A stretch of DNA of 64,000 nt, taken from positions 2,443,001 through 2,507,000 of the forward strand of contig JAYJMM010000100.1 of NCBI GenBank assembly GCA_037349105.1. The letters run 5' to 3'. Both the position numbers and the translations under genes were made by a program. The DNA comes from Limnomonas spitsbergensis. Lineage: Eukaryota > Chlorophyta > Chlorophyceae > Chlamydomonadales. Of the stretch, positions 14,001 to 26,000 are shown piece after piece. The notes beneath the pieces are model-generated. The model saw only the letters and a program-made list of their open reading frames with translations, did not search any database and had not been told where the DNA came from. Each line of letters opens with the position of its first letter. The first letter of the stretch is position 1.

Positions 14001-17000
14001 GCCCCCCCCAGAGATCTTGTGAGACTAAATATCACATGAGGGTTTGAATCTGGATTCAGGATTTCAACCTTTTTACCCTTGCCCCCAACCATGAACCCAC
14101 CAGCTGGTCGATGCTTGCCCCGAGAGATCTTGGGTGACTAAACATGACAATGTTCAATTGAGGGTTTAAATCTAATACAGGATTTTAACCTTTTTACCCT
14201 TGCCCCCGACCATGAACTTACCAGCTGGTTAATGCTTGCCCCGCAGAGATCTTGTGTGACTAAATATCACAATGTACCATTTAGCGCTTGAATCTGAATA
14301 AAGGATTTAACCATGTTACCCGTGCCCCCAATCTTGAACCCACCAGCTGGTCGATGCTTGCCCCCGGCAGCCAGGGCAGCCGAGCTCGTCATGCCCCTCA
14401 TAGCCCTGTGACCAATCAGCAAGAGAGGGTTTAGGGTGCAGGGTTCAGGGGTTAATGGTGTAGGGTTTAGGGTTAAGGGTTAATGGTTTAGGGGTTAGGG
14501 TTAAGGGTTGAAGGTAAATGGTCTAGGGGCTAGGGTTGAGGTTGAAGGGTTAATGGTTTATGTGCTAGGGTTGAGGGTCCAGGATCTAGCTTTACGAATG
14601 TGACAGATCAGCTGGATTCCATTTAGTGTCTAGGCTCAAGGGGTAGGGCTTACGGCTAGAGGAACTGGGGCAGTGCGTCATATGAACGTGACAAATCAGC
14701 TGGGTCTGAATTAAGGGTGCTGATAGTGGCTATGGCATAAGGTAATAGGCCTACGTGTCAAGGGTCCAGGGTCCAGGGTCTGAGGTTACGAATGTGACAA
14801 ATCAGTTGGGTATGATATAGGGTTCAGAGTCAAGGGTTTGGGGGTTAGGGTTACGAATGTGACAAAGAAGCTGGGTTTGATGTAAGGTATGGGGTTACGG
14901 TTTACAACCGACAAATCAGCCAGGTTCGATTAAGGGTCTAGGGTCTAGGGTTCAGGGTTATATTTTGAGGGCCTAGTGTCATGACTGTCTACTAGTTCGA
15001 TTTAGGCTTAGGGCTTGTGAGCGTCAACACATCCACACTCACGTCCTGACTTCGGCCGTGGGGTTAGCTCACCATTGCCACCTGTAGCACTTCGCTGTAC
15101 AGCGTGCGCCCCTGAGCCATACTGCCCCACACCATTCATACATACGTCCATAAATCCAGACTCGCATCCTGATATTGGCCGCGGGGTTGCTCATCTGCGC
15201 AAGTTGCGCCACTTCACCTTACAGCGCGTCTACCCGAGCCATACCGCCCCACGCCATTCACACTGATGCCCACACATCCACACTCACATCCTAACTTTGG
15301 CCGCGGGGTCGCTCATCTGCGCGAGCTGCGGCACTTCACCGTGCAGCGCGTCCTCCTCCTCCTGCTCTTGCTTCAGTTCCTCCATCAAACGGGCCTGAAG
15401 TTCAGGATCCAACGTGGGTTTATGGTTCAGGGTTCAGGGGCATGGTTTGAAGCACAGGATCCAACCAGGGTTAATGGTTCAGGGTTCATGGTACATGGTC
15501 TGAAGTACAAGATCCAGCGAGGGGTAATGGTTTAGGGTTAATGGTACATGGTATGCAGTTTAGGGTTTAGGGTTTAGGGCTTAGGGTATAAGGCACAGGG
15601 TTTGGGGTTTAGGGCATAGGGTTTATGGCTGAGGGTTTATGGCTTAGGGCTTCGGGTTTAGGGGTAGGGCGTATTGTTGGCCCGTGGATGCACAGATCCT
15701 CGCTTCACACTCCTGCTAGTAATATTTAGGGCTTAGAGTTAAGGGTTTGGGTTTAGGGTTAAGGTCTTAGGGCTGAGGGTTAAAAGTGTAGGGCATATGT
15801 TGCAGCCAGGGGCCCCTGGTTGCAGCGTTCCTACACCCCCTTGCTCATGTTCCAACTTCTTCCTCAGCCGGGCCTAGAGGAACAACGAGAGTAAAGTGGT
15901 TTCCTCCCTCCTCTTGCTCCTAAAATGGGGTTTCCTCCTCATGCACCTAAAATGGGTCTTCTTCCTCATGCACCTACCTCAGCCGCTCCAACAGACGGGC
16001 CTTCCCATCATCGCCCAACTGATCCTCTCATGCTATAAAGCTCATGCCTTTGTTGTCGCTGCTGTTGGCCTTTCTGTTTGTTCTCTGGTGCCTGTTTTGG
16101 TTTTCCTTTGTGGCTTCCTCCCAGTTTGCTCTGTCTGGCCCTTTCGCAGAAGGCGGTGGGTGGTTGCATCAACTTTGTAACAACAACCTATGAAGAGCAT
16201 GCTAAAGCTGCGATGTGGAGCTGATACTGAGAAGAGGTATTTGTTTGTTACCAGGCTCCCAACATCACGTACCTGATCCTCTCGGTTGTTATATTTGTGA
16301 CGAGAAAATTGTGTACGTATGTGTGAATGTCTGTGTGTGTGTGAGAATACGCACTTGTCCCCATCACTTATCTGATCCTCTTGAGCAAACAAAGCTCTTG
16401 CCAAGAAGCAGCATGTAGTGTGTGTGTGTGCGTGTGCGTGTGCGTGTGCGCGTGCGTGTGCGCGTGTGTGCGTGTGCGCGTGTGCGCGTGTGTGCGTGTA
16501 AGATTAAGCAGTAAGGTTTTTTTTGCATGTTCGTGTGCGTGTGTGCGCGTGTGCGCGTGTGTGCGTGTAAGATTAAGCAGTAAGGTTTTTTTTGCATGTG
16601 CGTGTGCGTGTGTGCGTGTGTGCGTGTGCGCGTGTGTGCGTGTAAGATTAAGCAGTAAGGGTTTTTTTGCATGTGCGTGTGCGTGTGCGCGTGTGCGCGG
16701 GGTTTTTTTCATCTGCGTGTGTGTGTGTGTGAATGTGCGCGTGCGCGCGCACGAGGTCCCATCATCACCCACCTTGTCCTCTCAAGTAAACAAAGCTCTT
16801 GCTTGCCAAGAAGCAGCAGCATGCAAGAGCTGCGGTTTTGTCGAGATGGAACTGAGAGGAAGTGTGTGTGTGTGTGTGTGTGCGCGTGCATGCACTTGTT
16901 CCCATGATCACCCACCTGGTCCTCTCTGGCCACAAAGCTCTTGCCAAGCAGCAGCACGCGGTAGCTGCGGTTGTTGAGCTGGTACTGCTCAGATGCGCCC

Positions 17001-20000
17001 GCCTTGGGAGTGCGCATCACACCCTCGCGTGCCTGGGGAGTTGGGGTGAGTTGCAAAAGAATCGAATTAAAAGAAACAGACATGGGCTGAGGGAGGGGAG
17101 TTTGCATCTCACCCTCTCGCACCTGAGGGGTGGGGTTGAGTTGAAAAACAAACCAGTTTGAAGGGGGGGGAAACGGGCAGAAGGTGGGGAGTGTGCATCA
17201 CCCCTGGTGCATCACACCCTCTCGCACCTTAGAGGTGGGGGGAAGTTGAAAAACAACCAGTTTGAAGAGGGGGAAACGGGCAGAAGGTGGGGAGTGTGCA
17301 TCACCCCTGGTGCATCACATCCTCTCGCACCTGAGAGGTGGGGGTGAGTTGAAAAACAAACCAGTTTGAAGGGGGGAAACGGGCAGAAGGTGGGGAGTGT
17401 GCATCACCCCTGGTGCATCACACCCTCTCGCACCTGAGAGGTGGGGTTGAGTTGGAAAACAAACCAGTTTTAAGGGGGGGAAACGGGCAGAAGGTGGGGA
17501 GTGTGCATCACCCCTGGTGCATCTCACCCTCTCGCACCTGAGGGGTGGGGGTGAGTTAAAAAACAAACCAGTTTGAAGAGGGGGAAACGGGCAGAAGGTG
17601 GGGAGTGTGCATCACCCCTGGTGCATCTCACCCTCTCGCACCTGAGAGGTGGGGTTGAGTTGAAAAACAAACCAGTTTGAAGGAGGGGGAAACGGGCGGA
17701 AGGTGGGGAGTGTGCATCACCCCTGGTGCATCACACCCTCTCGCACCTTAGAGGTGGGGGGAAGTTGAAAAACAAACCAGTTTGAAGGGGGGGAAACGGG
17801 CATAAGGTGGGGAGTGTGCATCACCCCTGGTGCATCTCACCTTCTCGCACCTGAGGGGTGGGGGTGAGTTGAAAAACAAACCAGTTTGAAGGGGGGGAAA
17901 CGGGCAGAAGGTGGGGAGTGTGCATCACCCCTGGTGCATCACACCCTCTCGCACCTGAGGGGTGGGGTTGAGTTGAAAAACAAACCAGTTTGAAGGGGGG
18001 GGGACGGGCAGAAGGTGGGGAGTGTGCATCACCCCTGGTGCATCACACCCTCTTGCACCTGAGGGGCAGGGGTGAGTTGAAAAACAAACCAGTTTGAAGG
18101 GGGGGGGAAACGGGCAGAAGGTGGGGAGTGTGCATCACCCCTGGTGCATCACACCCTCTCGCACCTGAGGGGTGGGGGTGGTTGAAAAACAACCAAGTTA
18201 ATTAAACCAGACGTTTGAAGAGGGAGGGGAGCGCATATCGCACCCTCATGTGCCTGGGGGGCAAAGGATTGGAAAACAAAAGAATTTAAACACGGAAAGA
18301 GTGAGGGGATTTTAAATCACTCCCCCACGTGCCTGGGGGACGGGAGGTGGTTGGAAAACAAAGAGTTCAAACAAAGAGATTGGTCAGAGGGAAGGCATGA
18401 CGTTCACATTCACGCGCCTGGGGCGGGTGGGGAAAGGGGAATCGAACAAACAAATGCGGACAGAGGGAGGGGAGTGCTAATCACACGCTTATGCGCCTGG
18501 GGGAGAGGGGCCATTCCTTCCCGCCTACTCACCCCTTCCCTCCCGCTTCCTCACCCGATTCGCAACTTGCACCTGAAACACATTGTGATTCTGCATGGTC
18601 GATACCTTCAGCTTTGCAAAAGAAAACCAAGCTGAAACCCTCCCCTCCATTTCTTCCGTTCCCCCTCCTCCCTCAAACCACCCTTCTACCAGTTCCCCCC
18701 CCTGTAACTCAGGAACATTTCAGCTACACTCTGGCCCTATGGCCAGAAACCCAGTTGTGGCCAAACTGCCTTGAGTACCAGTTGAGGGTCAGTCCTGCTT
18801 CGGTCCTAATCGGGCCGTTGGCGGTCGTGGGGCGGCCTGCCGAACATGGACTGGTAGCTGAGAAAGAAAAAACTGCCTTATCCCCTCCACATGATCGCCT
18901 TGCTCCTGATCCTGATCGAGCTTCTTCTTTGCCTCCAATGATCCCCCCCCCCCCACCGCTCCTCCCCTTCCCTGCCTTTCCTACCTCCAATGATCCCCCC
19001 CCCCCTCCTCCCCTTCCCTGCCTTTCCTACCTCCAATGATGCCCCCCCCCCCCCGCTCCTCCCCTTCCCTGCCTTTCCGACCTCCAATGATGCCCTCCCC
19101 CCTCCCCCCCCGCTCCTCCCCTTCCCTGCCTTTCCTACCTCCAATGATGCCCCCCCCCCCCCGCTCTTCCCCTTTCCATCCCTACCCTACATCCAATGAT
19201 GCCCTCCCCCCCCCCCCCCGCTCCTCCCCTTCCCTGCCTTTCCTACCTCCAATGATCCCCCCCCCCCCCCCGCTCCTCCCCTTCCCTGCCTTTCCTACCT
19301 CCAATGATGCCCCCCCCCCCCCCCTGATCCTCCCCTTCCCTTCCTTTCCTACCTCCAATGATGCCCCCCCCCCCCCGCTCTTCCCCTTCCCATCCCTACC
19401 CTACATCCAAACATGCGTCCACTCACAACGCCAACTTGCTCATGAAACACATATAACATATGCCTCCTCCAACCTGTCCATTCTCACCCACCTCTCCCTC
19501 CCCTCCCCCCTCCCCCCTCCCCTCCCTCGTTTACTCGGTCCTCCTTCCCTCCCTCCCTCCCTCCCCTCGCCCCCTCTCTTCCTCCTCCTCCCCTCCCTCC
19601 CTCCTTCCCTCCCTCCATTATATCAATCCGTTCTAAAATATCTTCCCTCCCTTTCCTATACTTGTTCCTGAAACATAACAGGCTGTTTATTCACCTCCTC
19701 CCTCTCCTCCCTCTCCTCCTTCATTCCCTACTTCCCCCCCCCCCCCTCCCCCCCCCATCTCTTTCCCCTCCTCCTCACCCTGATTGCAGCTTGCTCCTCA
19801 AACACATTGAGCTGCTTCTTCGCCTCCCTCCCTCCCTCCCTTCCCTTCTCCCCATCTCCTCACCCTCCCTACCCCCCTCTCTCCCCCCACCCCTCGCCTC
19901 CTCCTCACCCTTATTGCAGCTTGCTCCTCAAACACATTGAGCTGCTTCTTCGCCCCCCTTCCACCCTCCCCTCCATTCTCCCCATCTTCTCTCCCTCACT

Positions 20001-23000
20001 ACACCCCTCTCTCCCCCCACCCCTCGCCTCCTCCTCACCCTTATTGCAGCTTGCTCCTCAAACACATTGAGCTGCTTCTTCGCCCCCCTCCCTCCCTCCC
20101 CTCCATTCTCCCCATCTTCTCTCCCTCACTACACCCCTCTCTCCCCCCACCCCTCGCCTCCTCCTCACTCTTATTACAGCTTGCTCCTCAAACACATTGA
20201 GCTGCTTCTTCGCCCCCCTTCCACCCTCCCCTCCATCCTCCCCATCTTCTCTCCCTCACTACCCCCCTCTCTCCCCCTTCCCTCCCCCCTCCCCCTCACC
20301 CTTATCCCAGCTTGCTCCTGGAACACATCGAGTTGCTTCTTCGCCTCCTCCAGTTCGGCATGACGTGCAGCATATTCCGCCACATGCTCACTGCCAGCCC
20401 TTGCCACCAGGGTGGCTTGCAGCTGTGCTTTGATGACCACCTCCCGCAATTGCCTGAGGTCAAGGGTTTAGGGTTTAGGGTTCAGAGGCCTAGGGTTAAT
20501 GTTCAAGAGGTATACGGTGCAGAATTAAGGGTTTAGGGTTCAGAGGCCTAGGGTTTATGTTCAAGAAGTATACGGTGCAGAATTAAGGGTTTAGGGTTCA
20601 GAGGCCTAGGGTTTATGTTCAAGAGGTATACGGTGCAGAATTAAGGGTTTAGGGTTCAGAGGCCTAGGGTTTATGTTCAAGAGGTATACGGTGCAGAATT
20701 AAGGGTTTACGGTTCAGAGGCCTAGGGTTTATGTTCAAGAGGTATACGGTACAGAAGTAAGGGTTTAGGGTTTAGGGTTCAGAGGGATGAGGGGTGAGGG
20801 GTGAGGGGTGAGGTATGAGGGGTGAGGGGTGAGGGATGAGGGATGTGGGGTGAGGGTTGAGGGTTGAGGGTTGAGGGGTGAGGGGTGAGGGGTGAGGGAT
20901 GAGGGATGAGGGGTGAGGGGTGAGGGGTGAGGGGTGAGGGGTGAGGGGTGAGGGGTGAGGGGTGAGGGGTGAGGGGTGAGGGGTGAGGGGTGCCACTGAG
21001 ACTCCTCAGCTACACCGCATGGCTTCCTCAGCTACACGAAACGCCTTCCTCAGCTACACCGTCACCCATCCTGACTTAACATTCCGTTCCAAGGTTGCGC
21101 AGCTACACCCCATGGCTTCCTCAGCTACAACAACTCAAGCGCTCCCTTACCTCGCCTGGGTCTTGAACCTCCGATCCGGGCTATCTGACGGCCAGCTCTC
21201 CGCCTGGCATCGCCGTTTGAAGTTTCGGAAGGCACGCTGAGGGGGCAGAGCAGATGTGTGTGCGTGTCGCGATAAAAAGGATGAACAAAACAATTTAAAT
21301 CTGCTCGGCGAGGGGACAGGCAGCAATGGAACTAATAGCTGATGTCAGAAAACAAAACATTCAGCTTGGCAAAGCGTGGATTAAAGAAGGGTGAAGGGTT
21401 CAGGATGTCAGGGTTAAGGGTTGAATTTATCCCTGGATCAAGGAGGGGTCTAGGGTTTGGATAAATCATGGATTGAGGAAGCAACCGTTTCAGCATGGGA
21501 CAGCAGCAACGGTTATACATGTAGATGTTTGTGCCCAACAGCTTTTCGAACAGCTGTTTTCTAAAAGCGGTTGGTCAGTTACCTGTATTGCAGTTGCAGC
21601 CTGCACAGTGCGGTGGAATTGGTCGATCAGGTGCATGTGGATACTTGTGCCAAACAGCCCTCAAACAGTGGTTTTCAAACAGCGGTTGGTCAGTACCTGT
21701 ATTACAGTCGCAGCCTCCACAGTGCGATGGAACTGGTTGATCAGGAACATGTGGCCAGCGTTGACGCTCTTGGCCACCTCCACGGAGTCGTCGTGGCGAT
21801 GGACGCCCTCTTGTTTTTCTCGTTGTTTCTAAATGTAGAATTGAAGGTTTCCGAGTCAGGGTTCACACATAAAGAGTGTATTCACACCCGCTCCCACTCC
21901 TGCATTAGGCTGCTCGCTTGGGCCTCTGCGACGCTTTTGGTGGCGTCCACCGCAGCGGAAGGAACACCCTAGAGACCCACCCATCACATGACCCAACCCC
22001 GCCATTCTTTCGTAAATGATATAATATTGTTCCTCCATCCCCCCACCTGCTTCAGGCTGTTCGCTTGAGCCTCTGCGACGTTTTTGTCAGCATCCACCGC
22101 AGCGGAAGGAGCACCTGAGAGACCAGGCTATCACATACCCCCACCCCCCCTTCCATCCCTCTATCCCTCCATCTCCACACAGACATCAGATTATAAAAAG
22201 GACCTCCCCTCCCCTCCCCTCACCGGTTTTGGCCATGCAGCCACTCCATCCCCTCCATCCACTCGCAAAGTCTGAAATGGTACCCCGCCATTCCCCACAT
22301 GCATCAGGATGTTCACTACTTCACTTGCGCCTCTGTGGCACTGTCCTTGGTATCCATCACGGCAGCTGTTCACCGTAGATTCCTGTTGTCAGCATCCATC
22401 GCGGCGGCGGACACCGCAGAGACACTGGCCATCACGTTATACCCCCCCCTCCCTCCATCCCCTCAAGGCTCCCCCCCCACCTGCATCAAGGTGTTCACTT
22501 GAGCCTCTGTCGCGCTGTTGTCAGCGTCCATCGCGGCGACGGACACCGCAGAGACACAGGCCATCACATTATACCCCCCCCTCCCTCCATCCCCTCAAGG
22601 CTCCCCCCCCACCTGCATCAAGGTGTTCACTTGAGCCTCTGTCGCGCTGTTGTCAGCGTCCATCGCGGCGACGGACACCGCAGAGACACTGGCCATCACA
22701 TTATACCCCCCCCTCCCTCCATCCCCTCAAGGCTCCCCCCCCACCTGCATCAAGGTGTTCACTTGAGCCTCTGTCGCGCTGTTGTCAGCATCCATCGCGG
22801 CGACGGACACCGCAGAAACACTGGCCATCACATTATACCCCCCCCTCCCTCCATCCCCTCAAGGCTCCCCCCCCACCTGCATCAAGCTGTTCACTTGAGC
22901 CTCTGTCGCGCTGTTGTCAGCATCCATCGCAGCGGCGGACACCGCAGAGACACTGGCCGTCACATTATCCCCCCCCTCCCTCCATCCCCTTCAGGCTCCC

Positions 23001-26000
23001 CCCCCCACCTGCATCAAGCTGTTCACTTGAGCCTCTGTCGCGCTGTTGTCAGCATCCATCGCGGCGGCGGACACCGCAGAGACACTGGCCGTCACATTAT
23101 CCCCCCCCCTCCCTCCATCCCCTTCAGGCTCCCCCCCCACCTGCATCAAGCTGTTCACTTGAGCCTCTGTCGCGCTGTTGTCTGCATCCATCGCGGCAAC
23201 GGACACCGCAGAGACACTGGCCGTCACATTATCCCCCCCCCCCTCCCTCCATCCCCTTCAGGCTCCCCCCCCACCTGCATCAAGCTGTTCACTTGAGCCT
23301 CTGTCGCGCTGTTGTCGGCATCCATCGCGGCAGCAGACATCGCAGAGACACTGGCCGTCACATGCACCATGCGGCGCAGGCGGCCTGCGGCATACAAGGG
23401 CAATCTGGCAAGCACCTGCACAGGAAGTGGGGTGTGGGGTTTGGGGTTACGGGTTACGGTGTACAGGTTACGGATTCTAGACAGGGGGAGCGGCCTGCGG
23501 CATACAAGGGCAATCTGGAAAGCACCTGCAGAGGAAGCAGGGTTAAGGATTAAGGGTTTAGGGTCACGGGTTACGAGTTCTAGCCAGAGGGAGCGACCTG
23601 CAGTATACAGGGGCAACCTAAAAAGCACTTGCAGGAAACAAAGTGTGGGGGTTATGTTGCAAGGTGTTACAAGGGAGCGGCCAGCGACAAACAAGGGCAG
23701 CCTGACTAGCACCTGCAGAAGAAGTAGGGTTAAGGGTTTAGGGTTTAGGGTTTAGACAGGGGGAGCGGCCCGCGACAAACAAGGGCAACCTGGCTAGCCC
23801 CTGCAGACAAATTTGAGTTCAGGGTTCAGATTTTAGGGTTCAAGACCGGGGGAGCGGCCCGCGACAATCAAGGGCAACTTGGAAAGCTCCTGCACACAAA
23901 TGGGGGTATAGGGTTTAGGCTTTAGGACATAGGGTTTGGAGTTTAGGGTTCCAGACCGGGGGACGGCTTGCAGCATGCAGGAGCAACCTGAGGAGCGCCT
24001 GCAGAAAATTGGGGTTGGAAGTTGAGGGTTGGGGGTTGAGGGTTGAGGGTTGGGGGTTGAGGGTTGAGGGTTGAGGGTTGAGGGTTGGGGGTTGAGGGTT
24101 GGGGGTTGAGGGTTGGGTTGGGGGTTGAGGGTTGAGGGTTGGGGGTTGAGGGTTGAGGGTTGAGGGTTGGGGGTTGAGGGCTTTTAGAGTACATGCAGAA
24201 AATCGGGGTTTAGGATTTAGGTGGCAAGATTTTAGAAAGGGGGGCGGGCCTGCAACACACAAGCCTAGGGAGACCTAAAGCGCGCCTGCAGATAACGAGG
24301 GGTTGAGGGTTTAGGTTGAAGGGTGTTGGGGTACATGCGGTACATCCAGTACATGCAGTACATACAAGCCGAGGGTACCCTGAAGGGCACTTGCAGACAA
24401 AGTGGGGGGTGAGGGTTAAGAGAACATGCATTACATACAACCCGAGGGCAACCTGAAGCGCACTTGCAGATTAAGAGGGGGTGAGGGTTTAGGGTACATG
24501 CAGTACATACCATCTGCCCACCCCACTTAACCCTGTGGCTTCACACCTCATGCAGGTCAGCTGCCGTACGGGTTGGTGGTACAGACATACGGCCCATACC
24601 ACCAACTGCTAAACCCTTAAGTCCTGAACCCTAAGTCCACGCGGTCCATGCATCACACTGCATTCAGGTCAGCCGCCACAGGGGTTAACGATATGAACAT
24701 GTGCCCTGCACGCTCAACCATAAAGCTGAACCTCAAACTAATAATGGTACGGCATCGCACCTCGTCCAGATCCGATGCCATGATGATCGTCTCCTCGTCG
24801 CCATCCAGGGAGCGGTCAGCGGCGGCAGCGTCCAACAGCCGGAAGGGCGTCCGAACCTGATAGAGGCCGCAAGATAGGGCTTTGGCTGAGGGTTAAGGGG
24901 TTAAAGGGTTGAAGGTCATGCATTGGAGCACAGCATAGGTCATCAGTGGCAGCGTCCAAAAGCCTGAAAAAGGTTTGCACCTGATATTGGCCGGCAGATT
25001 AGGGTTTAGGCTGCGAGAGTTAAGGTTTCAAAGTCCAGGTATGGAAAACCACAGCGGTCATCCGCCGCAGCATCCAGCAGCCTGAAAGGCGTTAACACCT
25101 GATAGAGGCCGGCAGATTGTGCCTGTCCATGCCCCCTGTCCATGCCCCCTGTCCATGTGCCCTGTCCATGCACCCTGTCCATGTCCCCTGTCCATGCCCC
25201 CTGCCCATGCCCCCTGTCCATGCACCCTGTCCATGCACCCTGTCCATGCACCCTGTCCATGCACCCTGTCCATACACCCTGTCCATGTGCCCTGTCCATG
25301 CACCCTGTCCATACACCCATTCCATGCCCCATGTCCATGCACCCTGTCCATACACCCTGTCCATGCACCCTGTCCATACACCCTGTCCATGTGCCCAGTC
25401 CGTGCACCCTGTCCATACACCCAGCCCATGCCCCCTGTCCATGCACCCTGTGCATTCACCCTGTACATGCACCCTGTCCATGCCCCCTGTCCATGCCCCC
25501 TGTCCATGCCCCCTACCCATGCACCCTGTCCATGCCCCCTGACCATGCACCCTGTCCATGCACCCTGTCCTTGTGCCCTGTCCATGCACCCTGTCCATAC
25601 ACCCTGTCCATGTGCCCTGTCCATGCACCCTGTCCATGCCCCCTGTCCATGCACCCTGTCCTGCACCCTGTCCATGTACCCTGTCCATGCACCCTGTCCA
25701 TGCACCCAGTCCATGCCCCCACGTCTATGCCCCCTGTCCCTGCCCCCTGTCCATGCCCCCTGTCCATACACCCTGTCCATGCACCCTGTCCATGCCCCCT
25801 GTCCATGCACCCTGTCCTGCACCCTGTCCATGCACCCTGTCCATGCACCCAGTCCATGTCCCCTGTCCATGCCCCCTGTCCATGCCCCCTGTCCATGCAC
25901 CCTGTCCATGCACCCTGTCCATGCACCCTGTCCATACACCCTGTCCATGCACCCTGTCCATGCACCCTGTTCATGCACCCAGTCCATGCACCCTGTCCAT

